DNA of 64,000 nucleotides from Dactylis glomerata (taxonomy: Eukaryota > Streptophyta > Magnoliopsida > Poales > Poaceae): assembly GCA_007115705.1 (NCBI GenBank), contig QXEO01000869.1, positions 1,736,001-1,800,000 of the forward strand, written 5' to 3'. Below, piece by piece: positions 1 to 11,344 of the stretch (within the stretch, counting starts at the first letter, position 1; each line of letters opens with the position of its first letter). The notes beneath the pieces were generated by a model. The model was not told where the DNA came from. It saw nothing but the letters and a program-made list of their open reading frames with translations, and searched no databases. The translations under genes were made by a program, and so were the position numbers.

Positions 1-1009
1 ACAGAAATTAAGGTGAAAAACGAAAGCTAAATGCAGTTCTAGAAAAAGAGAACACTCGTTGAACGATAAGAGTGAAAAATAGAGTGTTCTTGGCAAATGA
101 AAAACGGAGTGCGTCTCCTCCAAACGAAATTTGTTGGAGTCAAACCATTTATTGCAGCAAACAAAACAAAAGAAAACTGAAAGCAAAAGTAAAGACGCTC
201 CAATAAAAACGCATAGTGCATGAAGCAATAAAAATATAGTGTGTTGAAAGGTGACCGGATTTTTGCCGATGAAGAAGGAGTGCCTCAGGGGCATCCCCAA
301 GCTTTGACGCTTGTACCTCTTGGATATTTCTTGGGGTGACATGGGAATCCCCAAGCTTGAGCTTTTGTCCATACTTCATCTCATCTCATCACTCTCCATT
401 CCCTACACTTGAAAACTTCCTTCATACAAAACTTCACACAATTCTATTAGCAACGTTAGCATAAGCATAATAGTAAATCAACCCTTTTTGTTCAGGTTTC
501 AACTCAAAAACACCACATATAAAGCATATACTACTGTAGCAACTTCCTCAAAAGTTCTATGATCAAAAGAACTCAAAAAGAAAGCGATCGAGAGACAAAC
601 ACAAATAGTGGCAGAAATCTGTCAAAACAGAATAGCTGACAAAGATCAATTTTTTGAGGACCTTCTTTTGCTGAAATCGAAAAGTGCAAAACTAAAGAAA
701 GTTTGGATATAACATGGGGCATATTCACAAGAAATCTCTGATCAAAAAGATATTCTGATAATTTTCACTAATTTTTACGGTGCAGCACCGAAATCTGTTT
801 TAGGACAGCAACTTCCTCAAATCTTACCTCCCTCAAATTAGAGGTTCTTCTTGGCACAACAAAGAAATAAAAATGATAAGTAAAGGTCATTACAGTAGTA
901 ATAACTTCCAAGACTCAAATAAAATAAAAAGTACTGAAAATAAAACAATGGGTTATCTCCCAAGAGTGCTTTTCTTTAACGCCTTTGAGCTAGGCGCAGA
1001 AAGTGGAAA
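1..1009 (-). other. Non-coding 3' tail of element A
   Basis: No supported gene. The stretch matches, in the same element orientation, the tails following the coding cassettes of E (from 26686), G (from 46531) and F (to 50572), including the segment with TGCGCCTAGCTCAAAGGCG just after the stop codon. Such shared non-coding sequence probably holds transcript 3' and packaging signals, which is inference. Confidence 0.7.
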
Positions 1010-3125
1010 TCAAGTAATATCAAGCGATGAAGCATCAAGTTCATAATTTGCTCTAAGAATAGAGTCAAAAAGTATTTTCTTTCTTCTTCTAGGGAAGTGT
1101 TCCATACCTTTCTTGAATGGGAATTGATATTTAATGGTGCCTTCCTTCATGTCAATGATGGCACCTACAGTTCGAAGAAAAGGTCTTCCCAAAATAATAG
1201 GACATGAAGCATTGCATTCAACATCCATAACAAGAAAATCAATGGGAACAAGGTTATTGTTAACCATAATAATAACATCATTAATCCTTCCCAAAGGTTT
1301 CTTCTTAGCAACATCAGCAGGAGGAACAGCAAAATAACACTTTTCATGCGGTGGTAAACCAAGCATATCATAAATCTTTCTAGGAATAATAGAAATACTA
1401 GCACCTAGATCACATAAAGCATGGCAATCAAAACCATTAACATGCATATCAATGATGGGCTCCCAATCATCTTCTAACTTCTTGGGAATAGAAGCTTTTT
1501 GTTTCAACTTTTCCTCCCTAATTTCATGAGAGCATTTGTAATATGATTTGTAAAAGAAATATTCAAAGAACTAGTATTAGGACTCAAAGCAAGCTTTTGC
1601 AAGAACAAAATAACTTCAGATATATTGCAGCCATCAGCATCAAATTCATTAAAAGAAATAGAGCTATCATCTCCCATACTCCAAAAAATTTCAGCACTCT
1701 TTTGAGAATAAGTTTTTGCTGTTTTGGGCCTTTTCGCACAAGGAGTAGGAGATTTCCCTATACCAATCAAAGTAAGAGGATTGCTAGCATTTGGAACAAC
1801 ATCATTATAAGTGGTAATAGTATATACCTTCATCTTTCTAGCCATCTCATCTTCTCTTTCCCACCTGGCATGCAATTTTGCTCACATCCTAACATTTTCA
1901 TCAATTCTAACTTGGATGGCATTAGTAGCAGCAAAAGGATCAGGTTTAGCAGACATTCTATTAATCAAAGAAGATTGCGCATCAGACAAATATGAAATAT
2001 TGGTTTTAGCTTTAGAAACCTTAGCTTGCAACTCATGAATAGCCCTGTTCAAATTTTTAAGTTGATGACTAATAGTCTTCAACAAGGCGGATTGCTCCTC
2101 CATGGTCTTGGTGAACAACCTGTTCTGCTCATATTGCATCTACATAAAATTCTTAGTAGCCTTTTCAACTTCTAAAATCCTTTCTTCACTAGGCATTTTA
2201 GGTCTACCAAGATAGCTATTATCACCATTAGAAGGATACGGCCTATAATTGTTGCTAGCAAAATTGTTCCTATAAGCACTGTTGTTGAAATTGTTATTTC
2301 TAATGAAGTTTACATCAACATGCTCTTCTTGAGCAACCAAAAAGGCCAAAGGAACATTATTAGGATCAACATGAGCTGTATCATTAGAAAGCATAAGTAT
2401 AATAGCATGAATCTTATCACTCAAGGAAGAGGTTTCCTCAACAGAATTTACCTTCTTACCTTGTGGAGCTCTCTCAGTGCGCCACTCAGAATAATTTACC
2501 ATCATGTTGTCAAGAAGCTTTGTTGCGGCGCCCAAGGTAAGGGACATAAAAGTGCCTCCAACAGTTGAATCCAGTAGATTTCTTGAAGAAAAATCCAGTC
2601 CTGCACAAAAGGTTTGGACAATCATCCAAGTAGTCAGTCCATGAGTGGGACAATTCTTTATCATAGATTTCATTCTTTCCCAAGCTTGAGCAACATGTTC
2701 ATTATGAAACTGTCTAAACTTCATAATATCACTACGCAAAGCTATAATCTTAGCAGGAGGGTAGTACTTTCCAATAAAAGCATCCTTACACTTATCCCAA
2801 GAATCAATACTATTTCTAGGCAAAGATAGCAACTAATCCTTAGCTCTTCCTCTTAAAGAGAAAGGAAACAACTTAAGCTTAATAATATTACCATCTACAT
2901 CCTTATATTCTGCATCTCACATAGCTCAACAAAATTGTTGAGATGAGCTGCAGCATCATCAGAACTGGCACCGGAAAATTGCTCTTTCATAACAAGATTC
3001 AATAAAGCAGGTTTGATCTCATAAAAATTTGCCTCAGGAGCAGGTGGCGCAATAGGAGTGCAGATAAAATCATTGTTTTTGGTGCTAGTAAAATCACACC
3101 ACTTGGTGTTCTCAGGAGTACCCAT
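1010..3125 (-). pseudogene. Athila-like gag-protease, broken (element A)
   Basis: The reading frame starts at the ATG at 3125 (MGTPENTKW...) and ends with ...LDIT and a stop at 1010. It aligns with the better copy in G. The gag capsid-like part includes the WERMKSMIKNCPTHGL segment; a middle part (about 1882-2139) looks like a coiled coil; the C-terminal part (1010-1507) is retropepsin-like with D-L-G-A-S in place of D-T/S-G and an ILGRPFLRT motif. Breaks: a one-base deletion near 2908 relative to G, a TGG to TAG change at 2833-2835, and further stops near 2140 and 1880. There is no zinc knuckle, RT or integrase, so even an unbroken form would supply at most gag and protease. Confidence 0.85.
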
Positions 3126-3282
3126 TCTAGCAAAACTAAAAGCAAGCAAGTAAAAGCAACTATAAAGGAAGCTATTTTTTTGTATTTTTGATAAAACGAT
3201 GCAAGTAAAAATAAAATAAAGCAAAACAAAAACAAAGTAAAAGATTGGGCATGAGAGACTCCCCTTGCAGAAATCTTCTTTC

Positions 3283-3300
3283 TCCTCGGCAACGGCACCA
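3283..3300 (-). other. Primer binding site of element A
   Basis: On the minus strand the site reads TGGTGCCGTTGCCGAGGA, close to the complement of the tRNA-Asp 3' end. It lies ten bases inside the 5' LTR and sets the element's orientation. Two bases differ from the site in E (TGGCGCC...CCGGGGA). Confidence 0.85.
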
Positions 3301-3310
3301 GAAAAATGCT

Positions 3311-4938
3311 TGATGGTGCGGTGTAGGCACCCAGTTGGGAACCCCAAGAGGAAGGTATGATGAGCACAGCAGCAAGTTTCCCTCAGTTGTGAAACCAAGG
3401 TTTATCGAACCAGTAGGAGAAAGCCAAACTTCAGAAGGTGATGCTTGCTAGCTTCGCGATAGCTCCGGACAATTTATATGGCGCCTCGTCTAGGTCTTTG
3501 CTTTGCACCAGCAACAACGTGGACCCTGCACACAACACAACCAAGAACTTTGCCCCAACTTACGATGAGGTTGTCAATCTCACCGGTTTGCGGTAAACAA
3601 AGGATTAAGCGTATCGAGTGGTAATAGGTAATAGTATGCAGGAATGTAAATAATGTGAGTAAATAGTAAATGGTAATAGCAATGTAAAGGAAATTGGACC
3701 AGGGTCCACAGTTCACTAGTGGTGTCTCTCCATAAGATAAATAACAACATGCTGGGTAAAAAAATTACAATTGGGCAATTGATTGAGTAAAGATAACGTA
3801 CATATGTCATGAGGATCACTATGAGATTCACTTTGAGCATTACGACAAAATACATAGACCGTAATCCAACTGCATCTATGACTAACAATCCACCCTCAGA
3901 ATGTCATCCGAGCAAACATTGGGTATTAAGTTGCGAACAACGGATAATTGCATTAAGCAAAGTGCATAAAGTAAACAAAGCAAATGTCCTTGGACACAAG
4001 AATATTGTTTTCTCTCTAGTGGCAACAACACATCTACAACCTTAGAGGTTTCTGTCACTCCCCCATATTACTAGAGGCATGAACCCAACTAACGAGCATA
4101 AATACTCCCTTTTGGAGTCACTAGCATCTACTCGGCCAAGATATCTACTAGCAACGGAGAGCATGCAAGATCATAAATAACATAGAGATAACAAAAGATA
4201 AGATTCAACACATCAACTTAACATAGTACCAATACTCATCGGATGCAACAAACACAACATGTAGAATTACATAAAGATGATCTTGATCATGTAGGGCAGC
4301 TCACAAGATCTAAACATGAAGCACATGGCAGAGGAGACGACCATCTAGCTACTGCTATGGACCCGTAGTCCAAGGTAGACTACTCACACATCACTCCGGA
4401 GGCGACCATGGTGGTGGAGAAGGCCTTCGGCAGGGATTCCCCTCTCCGGCAGGGTGCCGAGAAGAGCTCCTGGATCCTCCCGATCTCGCGATGATGGCGG
4501 CCGCTTGCAGTATGTTTCGAGGAAAAGCGATCCGTCCTCTAGGTTTTTCCCATCGAGGGGAATATATAGGCGATAGGGGGGCGTCAGAGGGTGGACCAGG
4601 TGGTTTCACCCCCTCGTGGCGCGGCCAGGGGCTAGGCCGCGCTGCCCTAGGGTGAGCCTGGCTCCTGGCCCCCCTCCGTCTCATCTTCGGACTTCGTGAC
4701 GCTTCGGGAAAAATAGAAGGTTTGTCTTTTGTTTCATCCAATTCTGAGAATATTTCCTGTGTAGCTTTTCTGAAACACAAAAATAGCAGAAAACAGGGAA
4801 CTGGCACTGTGGCATCTCGTTAGTAGGTTAGTTCCGGAAAATGCATAAAAATGCCACGAAGTGTAACAAAACACAAAGCAAATGGTGTATAAACAAGCAT
4901 GGAGCATCAAAAATTATAGATACGTTTGGGACATATCA
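3311..4938 (-). repeat. 5' LTR of element A (1628 bp)
   Basis: On the minus strand it begins TGATATGTCCCAAACGTATC (4938) and ends ...CCGCACCATCA (3311). The sequence is homologous to the LTRs of E, F and G, closest to G: both share the U5 segment with TCCGGA next to GGCGCC. A TATA-like AATATATAGG stretch at 4561-4570 is a plausible core promoter. The other LTR is outside the window. Confidence 0.85.
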
Positions 4939-5046
4939 AACCTCAACAAAATAAGTTTTTGAAAATCCACCTTTTTATAGGACCGAAATTTAAATCACAT
5001 ATTTAAAACTACCCCTTCCCTGAATCCTATATGTCGGGATGTTACA
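4939..5046 (-). repeat. 3' LTR of chromovirus B, truncated
   Basis: On the minus strand an LTR start TGTAACATCCCGACATATAG begins at 5046, directly after a purine-rich tract, and is cut after about 108 bases by the insertion of A. The rest of this LTR should lie beyond the left edge of the window. Confidence 0.7.
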
Positions 5047-5060
5047 TCCTCTCCTCCTTA
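5047..5060 (-). other. Polypurine tract of element B
   Basis: The minus strand reads TAAGGAGGAGAGGA immediately before the 3' LTR start, as expected for the plus-strand primer of an LTR retrotransposon. It lies just after the stop of the chromodomain reading frame. Confidence 0.75.
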
Positions 5061-5068
5061 TAAGAACT

Positions 5069-5314
5069 TCATCCCGAAGTTGCCGGAACTAGGTACCTGA
5101 AGAGATAAGGATAATCCCTACGTAAATCATCCTCTTTTTCCCATGTGGCTTCTCTCTTGGGGTGGTGCTTCCACTGCACACGACAATATTTTATTGCCCT
5201 ATTTCTAAGCTGTTTCCACTTTTCATCTAGAATCTTTGTCGGTTTCTCTTCATATGTCAAGTCTGGCTTAAGTTCTAATTCTGTATATCTCAAAGGTTCT
5301 TTTGGTACTTTCAA
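5069..5314 (-). pseudogene. Chromodomain at the C-terminus of B integrase
   Basis: The open stretch of 81 codons contains PTKILDEKWKQLRNRAIKYC followed by VQWKHHPKREATWEKEDDL, the typical chromodomain end of chromoviral integrases (aromatic residues in V-Q-W and A-T-W-E). In this family the domain reads histone marks and guides integration. It is separated from the integrase core by a decayed stretch (5315-5444) with stops, so no intact fusion is made. Confidence 0.85.
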
Positions 5315-5444
5315 ACATTTTTGTAACTGTGAGACGTGAAATACATTGTGAACTTGAAATAATTTAATGGGCCACTTCTCCTTTATGACTCAAAATCTTA
5401 AATGGTCCAATGTATCGAGGATTTAACTTCCCCTTAACCCTGAA

Positions 5445-6284
5445 TCACTTAACTCCTCTAGTCGGACTGACTCTTAAATATACCATATCTCCGACTTGGG
5501 GTTCCCACGTTCTTCTTTTTAAATCAGCATGACTCTTTTGTCGACTCTGAGCAATCTTTAGTCTATCTCGAATGATATCAATCACTACTTGCTGGTCCTT
5601 TATATAATTTGGCTCGAACTCTTTGTTGCCTTTGTCTTCAAACCAACAAATGGGCGATATACACTTCCTTTCGTAAAGTGCTTCAAATGGTGCCATCTTA
5701 ATACTACTTTGATAGCTATTGTTGTACGAAAATTCTGCTAAAGGTAGATGCTCGTGCCATGATCCTCCAAAATCTAAAGCACATCCTCTTAGCATATCTT
5801 CAAGAATTTGGTTTGTTCTTTCTGTTTGTCTTCCAGTTTGTGGATGGTACACAGTACTAAAGTCTAGTTTGGTTCCTAGAGCTTTTTGAAGTTGTTTCCA
5901 AAATGCTGAGGTGAACACTGAACCTCGATCTGATACTATTTTCTTTGGTATCCCATGCTTACTAACAACTTCGTTGACGTAGATTTCTGCGAGTTTCTCA
6001 CAACTATCTTTCTGATTTACTGCTAAGAAATGAGCACTTTTCGTTAATCTGTCCACTATTACCCAGATTATATCCTTTTGATTCTTAGTCATGGGTAAGC
6101 CGGTAACAAAATCCATTCCTATTTCTTCCCACTTCCACTTGGGAATAGGCAACGGTTGTAGTTTTCCAGCAGGATTCTGATGTCCCGCTTTAACTCTCTG
6201 GCATGTGTGACATTCGAAAACATACTTAGCTATTTCTATTTTCATGTTGTTCCACCAGAATACATCCTTTAGATCCATATACAT
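5445..6284 (-). pseudogene. Integrase of chromovirus B
   Basis: The 279-codon open stretch keeps the C-x2-C half of the HHCC zinc site (FECHTCQRVKAGHQ), the catalytic D in GMDFVTGLP, the second D in SDRGSVFTSAFW and the E in QTERTNQILEDML, followed by the LPLAEFSYNNS segment. This is a near-complete Ty3/gypsy integrase core that would insert cDNA into the genome. A stop interrupts the frame just upstream at about 6298-6300 and another ends it at 5445, so the polyprotein is broken although the catalytic triad is present. Confidence 0.9.
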
Positions 6285-6615
6285 CTTTGTACTTCCTCAA
6301 TGTATTGAGTAAGGTGTTTGGTGTGCTTCCCTGAGAATAGCTTCTTTTATCTCAAGAATATCTGGTACACAGATTCTGTTTTGAAACCATAAAGAATTCT
6401 CCTCCCGGAGTTCAAACATGGATTGTCTTCCTTCATCTATCCTGCGGATTTCCTCGACTATGAATGGATCTTCTTTCTGCCTCTTAAGAATTTATCCTTT
6501 GAGATCCATATTCATCTCGATCAAGGCTTCGATGATTTCTGTAGTATCTTGGGGTTTTCCTTCCCAATATTCCTTCTGGATTTGTGCAACTTCTTTTTGC
6601 AACTCTTTTGGCATT

Positions 6616-7410
6616 TTAAGTGCCTCTAACATGTTGCAAGTGGCTTTTTGGCTTAACGCGTCTGACGACATTAACCTTTCCTAGAGTATAGTTTATTGTT
6701 AGATCATAGTCTTTAATTAATTCTAACCATCTCCGTTGTCTCATGTTTAGATCCTTTTGAGTGAAGAAATACTTGAGACTTTTATGATCGGTAAATAGTT
6801 TGCACTTTGATCCATATAAGAAATGTCTCCAACTCTTGAGTGCATGAACTACGGCTGCTAACTCTAGATCATGGGTTGGATAGTTGAGTTCATGAGGTCG
6901 TAATTTTCTAGATCCATATGAAATCACCTTTCTTTCTTGCATCAAGACACAACCTAATCCATGCTTGGATGCATCACAATATACTGTGTTGTCTTTTCCT
7001 GGTTCAGGAACTGGTAAGACTAGTGCTGTGGTTAATTTATCCTTAAGTTCTTGAAAACTCTTTTCACACTTCTCATCCCAGATGAAAGGTATGTTCTTCC
7101 TCAATAACTTTGTCATTGGTCTGGCTATTTTAGAGAATCCTTCAATGAATCTCCTATAGTATCCGGCCATTCCTAAAAATCCTCTGACTTCTTTAACATT
7201 CTTTGGTGCTGGCCATTCCAGAACTGACTGCACTTTATTTTGGTTGATAGCTATTCCTTCCTTGGTTATTACGTGACCAAGAAATTCTACCTTATCAAGC
7301 CAAAACTCACACTTGCTAAACTTAGCATAGAGTTGATGTTCTCTGAGTGTTTGCAAAACTATTCTAAGGTGGTTTTTCTGCATTATCCTTGGAATACACC
7401 TGTATATCAT
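6616..7410 (-). pseudogene. RT thumb and RNase H of chromovirus B
   Basis: The open stretch continues the RT after the catalytic box: residues about 20-110 contain LREHQLYAKFSKCEFW and the GFLGMAGYYRRFI connection, then RNase H with YCDASKHGLGCVLMQ, the HDLELAAVVHALKSWRHFLYG segment and TDHKSLKYFF. The usual ADALSRK end is changed (GKVNVVRRVK). The apparent start methionine is internal to RT and not a true start. About 6300-6615 is the decayed link to integrase. Confidence 0.9.
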
Positions 7411-7825
7411 TGATGAATACTATGACAAACTAATCCAAATAAGGCATAAATATCTTGTTTGTCAAGTTCATGAATATTGCTGGTGCGTTGGTTAATCCAA
7501 ATGGTACAACCAAGTATTCATGGTGTCCATATCTTGATACAAATGTTGTCTTTGGAATATCTTCTTCTTTGATTTTTATCTGATGATACCCTGATCTTAA
7601 GTCTATTTTGGAGAAAACTCCAGCTCCTTTGACTTGATCAAACAGATCCTGGATTCTTGGTAATGGATACTTGTTTTTGATCATGACATTATTCAAATTT
7701 CTGTAATCTCCGCACATTCTTCTGCCTCCATCTCTTTTGTCCACAAATATTACGGGAGTTCCCCAAGGAGATATACTTTCTCTTATGAATCCTTTCTCCT
7801 CGAGTTCATCTAACTGAGCTTTCAA
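7406..7825 (-). pseudogene. Reverse transcriptase fingers/palm of B, inactivated
   Basis: The palm contains SPWGTPVIFVDKRDGG, RMCGDYRNLN, the first catalytic D in FSKIDLRSGYHQI and the VPFGLTNAPAIFM motif. Two lesions are visible: an in-frame TAG at 7430-7432, and the catalytic box reading V-F-I-N-D-I, with AAT (Asn) at 7409-7411 where the family has Asp (F-I-D-D-I). Loss of the first D of the DD pair should abolish DNA synthesis even without the stop. Confidence 0.9.
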
Positions 7826-8424
7826 TTATACTAACTCCTTCAGCCCCATTTTATATGGTGCTTGTGCTATCGGTGCTGTTCCCGATATTAAGTCAATTGT
7901 AAACTCTATTTCTTTGTCAGGTGGCATTCCTGGTAACTCTTGTGGAAATACATCCTAAAATTCTCTCACCACCGGTATATCCTCTATTCTGTTCTCTTTC
8001 AGAGCATTCAACTTTAGTTTTGCCTCTAAACGAGCATTTTGGTCTCCTTGATACACAACCTTTTCTCCGATTGGGTTCTTTAAGGTTACGATATTCGCAC
8101 CACAATCTATCTGGGCTCCATAATACTAACCAATCCATTCCCAGAATGATTGCTATATCGCTCATGGGTATTACCAATAGATCAGCGTAGTACTCGTATC
8201 CGCAAATCATAAGGACTTGCTTTAATCGTTGCTGGGTTACTAATACCGTTCCTCTGGCAGAGAATATTGTAATAGGTCGATCTAGCGGTTTACACTTAAG
8301 ACCATATGCATCTATGAATTCCTTGAAAATGAAAGACATCGTTGCCCCTGTATCGAACAGTACTTTCCCCACATAGGTCATAATATTGAGCATACATAGA
8401 ACTGCCTCCTCCTAGTGTATTACT
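7826..8424 (-). pseudogene. Retropepsin-like protease of chromovirus B
   Basis: The frame at 7917-8393 contains the active-site motif VLFDTGATMSFI near its start and the IILGMDWL flap-side motif, which together identify a Ty3/gypsy aspartic protease. Just after GMDWL (near 8130) the frame shifts, and later codons toward RT continue in another frame. In a working element it would cut gag-pol. Confidence 0.85.
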
Positions 8425-9451
8425 TCAGCCACGCTGGTACAATTCAGCTTTCCATAAGGTTTGCCCTTGTTGTCTCCAGAGTTCCTTCCCCTGGAAGCTT
8501 GTGTTCTGATTGATGGTCAGTTCCCTCCCGTTGGTGGGGGTAAAGGTTTGTTTATTCGGACAACTGGGTTGCATGTGTCCCGGCTGTCCACATCCATAGC
8601 AGATGACTTTGGGTTGTCTGCACTCGGACTTGTAATGTCCCCTGAATCCACAGTTGTGACATATCACATTGCTCTTGGGATTTGGTCCTTCCCTATTTGG
8701 ATTAGGGTTTGGATTTCTTGGCCGTGGCCTAGGTTTAAAAGTCAGATTGGGTATTGGTTTTCAATCTGGAAAACATTTTGGCTCAGTCCGCGCTTTCTTC
8801 CTTCGTTCCTCTTGGATGGATTTGTAATCATCTTCTAGAGTAAAGGCTACGTCAACTAGTTCTTGGAATTTATGATGTCCAGTCAGATGCAACTGCATTC
8901 TCATATACGGGTTCAAGCCTTTCATGAACCTTGTCATCCTCTTTTCTTTGGTATCTACCTCATCAGGTGCATAACGAGACAGTTCATTGAATTCTCTGAC
9001 ATATCGAAGTATTGGGGAATCATTTTGTCGGACACTCTCAAATTCCCTTCTCTTAAGTTCCATTATACTATCGGGAACATGATTGTTGCGAATCTTTCTT
9101 TGAATTCTGCCCAAGTGATTCTACCCAATCCTCGGCATCCATAGGTTCTATGGCAGATGCAAACGGAAGTAGTCTCGTGTTTTGGAAATCTGACAGACTC
9201 ACTCCTTATCCTCCATTGTCTCGTCCTTGTTTGCGGTTCTGTGACATGATATGGTGCATAAACTTATTTTGGACTTCTTGGTCTCATTGCCTTCTTTCTT
9301 CCACCAGTTGCATATACTGCATGAAACTTTGCTCTGACACGGGCTGTGAAGAGGTTGAAGCTTGACTTCTGGCTGCTGCCTCTGCATTTTCCTTCTCTCT
9401 AGCTTCCCTAGCTCTGAGTTCATTTTCTGTCTCTACTTGGTCTCGTGGCAT
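8425..9451 (-). pseudogene. Gag of chromovirus B with two zinc knuckles
   Basis: An ATG at 9451 (MPRDQVETENEL...) opens a gag-like frame interrupted by a stop in the E-E-R-R-Q region and by another near 9115. The retrotransposon gag core is at 8761-9114 (PDSIMELKRREFESVRQND, RYVREFNELSRYAPDEVDT, RFMKGLNPYMRMQLH). The nucleocapsid part at 8425-8667 has two CX2CX4HX4C knuckles, CHNCGFRGHYKSEC and CYGCGQPGHMQPSC. Gag would form the virus-like particle and bind RNA. Because of stops it is not translatable as one protein. Confidence 0.85.
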
Positions 9452-9987
9452 TTACCTCTAGACCTGTTGCACTTACGTCAGAACACCTTGTTGCATCATG
9501 CAAATGCATAGTGGGTTGTTCATTTTCAATGCACAATGCTAGCTCACACAATAACTCCAAATCCAATAAAATCCAAATGTTTGCGAATGATACATATCAT
9601 ACACATATTTGTCACAAAATTCATAAGGTAAACATTTCAGATTTACTCATGTAAAGGAACATATACCATGTATTCACATACATTATGTACAAATATCCAC
9701 ATGACATGAGTCGTAGCTCAATTGTTCGGCTCGCAGGACACACACATACATTACTCAACATGCTACTAGTCCAGAGACTTGTGGAACTCGTGTTTCTACT
9801 ACTATGATAACTTATAACTGCTCCAGATGACTCAGTCACTCTCGTAATACCTTCCCAGAACATAACCGTTGAAGCGCGCAGACCTCCGAAGATTGCCTGG
9901 CAGAGCGACTGGCTCAGGTGATGCGTAACTTGGGTCCACTATCGGTTCCTTCTCCATATCACTTCCCACAAAGAAACTGTCCAAACT
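9452..9987. other. Spacer between gag and the upstream ORF of B
   Basis: I see no supported gene here. It is the internal leader portion of B, between the gag start and the end of the additional upstream ORF. Confidence 0.5.
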
Positions 9988-11130
9988 CTAGAACATGTCT
10001 TCTGGTCTATCATTAATGTTACGGATGCACATACTTCCTCCCGCATCAAACTCTAACAACCAAGGTTCCTCCCTCTTCATATCTGGATAGAAAGGACGTC
10101 CATCCTCAGTATAGTAGCATGCGAGTGGCGTCATCTCCTCATCGCTACTCCTACTTTGGTTAGCGGTAGCTTCCTGACATGACTGCAACGCCTCCAAGCA
10201 AAGAGCAATCTCTGCCCTAGACTCCTCTAGATCCATTTCTCCTCCCGGAGCACTTAAATTCAACTGTCTAAAGTCTATCACTTGCCATTGGGTCCTACCG
10301 ACCCTCGGCTATGCCTCAACATCAAAACGAGGTAGATCCTTGTCATCCATACCCCATCCCATGGGAACAATGGGCTCAAACATCTCTAGCACTTCCTAGC
10401 TATAATCATTGATGTGATAACCTTCCCTAGCGACAAAAGGTTCATAGGGTGTAGGTGACTCCACATTTGACTCCGGCACGACACCATCTTCTACTATGCC
10501 ATCTCCTACATCCTTTTCTATCTCTTCCTCCATTGGCTATTCTTCCTCCCATGGCTCTTCATGAGTGCGCTGATACTCAACCTCGTCGTCGTAGAGTTGT
10601 CTTCTACTCAAGACCAAATCTTGATCCGAAAACTCATCTAATAACTGCTTGTAGTCGGACACCAGATTGATGTGGAGCAGATAATAGATCTCTGACAATG
10701 ACGTACAATGGTCCAGATACCGTGCCGCCATATCGGGTGTATCCCTAATGAAAGAGACGTCATCCCGCTTCAAGGCCTCCTCGATATCACCACATGGAAT
10801 AGTCAGAAAGACACTTCTCGTGAGCTTCTTGGCAGCATATCCTCGGATAGCAGTGATAGCTTCAAAGAAAGCTGTCCCCCTAGCCACCCCGGATATTCTA
10901 GACTCTCCATAGGGTAATAAATACCATGCTCCTATTTCTTTTGGTAACTCAACAGACACTCGATACTTAACCGGGATTCTTCCATTGGAATAAGCAAACT
11001 CTCAAACAAGTGCCTTAGGGGAACAATTACACATCACTAATAATTGTTTTAGGATTTCATCAAGACCTCCATGGTAACCAGTCAACCAAGACTCTGTCAC
11101 AATCATGGTCCGATCAGGCATCTCACCCAT
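9988..11130 (-). pseudogene. Unrecognised ORF between primer site and gag in B
   Basis: A sense-strand frame can be followed from an ATG at 11130 (MGEMPDRTMIVTESWLTGYH...) with a stop at 11002-11004, then 140 open codons at 10537-10959 (including EIGAWYLLPYGESRISG and DDEVEYQRTHEEPWEEE), more stops, and a last open block at 9988-10281 rich in acidic residues. Codons remain protein-like over roughly 380 positions with few stops, comparable to the decay of gag and pol. I recognise no domain. Extra ORFs before gag are known in some plant gypsy lineages such as Ogre/Tat; in a chromovirus this is less usual. It could be a captured gene fragment or a lineage-specific accessory protein. Confidence 0.55.
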
Positions 11131-11331
11131 CTTTCTGGACCGTAAAGAGAAATAAAACAATTTAGCAAAACTTGCTAAGGTATGACAAAGAATTATATCA
11201 CTAAGTATATGACCGGAATATTCTCATTTGAATATCCATCATATTCCTTAGAGAATTTCTTATCTTAATGACTCTCGGCTCCTAGAGGCTATTCCCGTTA
11301 CTAGGTCGTCCAACCTAACATCGAAGCATTG

Positions 11332-11343
11332 CTCTGATACCAG
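11332..11343 (-). other. Primer binding site of element B (tRNA-Met)
   Basis: The minus strand reads TGGTATCAGAGC, the complement of the initiator tRNA-Met 3' end, next to the LTR end ...GTCACCGCA at 11345. It fixes the 5' end of the element interior. Confidence 0.85.
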
Positions 11344-11344
11344 C

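Larger units (their letters stand above)
1..4938 (-). mobile_element. Element A: Athila-like Ty3/gypsy element, non-autonomous, partial
   Basis: Read on the minus strand this element runs from its 5' LTR (3311-4938) through a tRNA-Asp-type primer site, a broken gag-protease region and a non-coding 3' tail that leaves the window at base 1. No reverse transcriptase or integrase follows protease, as in its relative G. It sits in the truncated 3' LTR of chromovirus B; the right flank AACCT (4939-4943) would be one copy of the target duplication, the other lying outside. Assignment to the Athila group rests on the primer site, the D-L-G-A protease motif and gag type; a Sabrina/WHAM-like family is likely but not proven. 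Confidence 0.85.
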
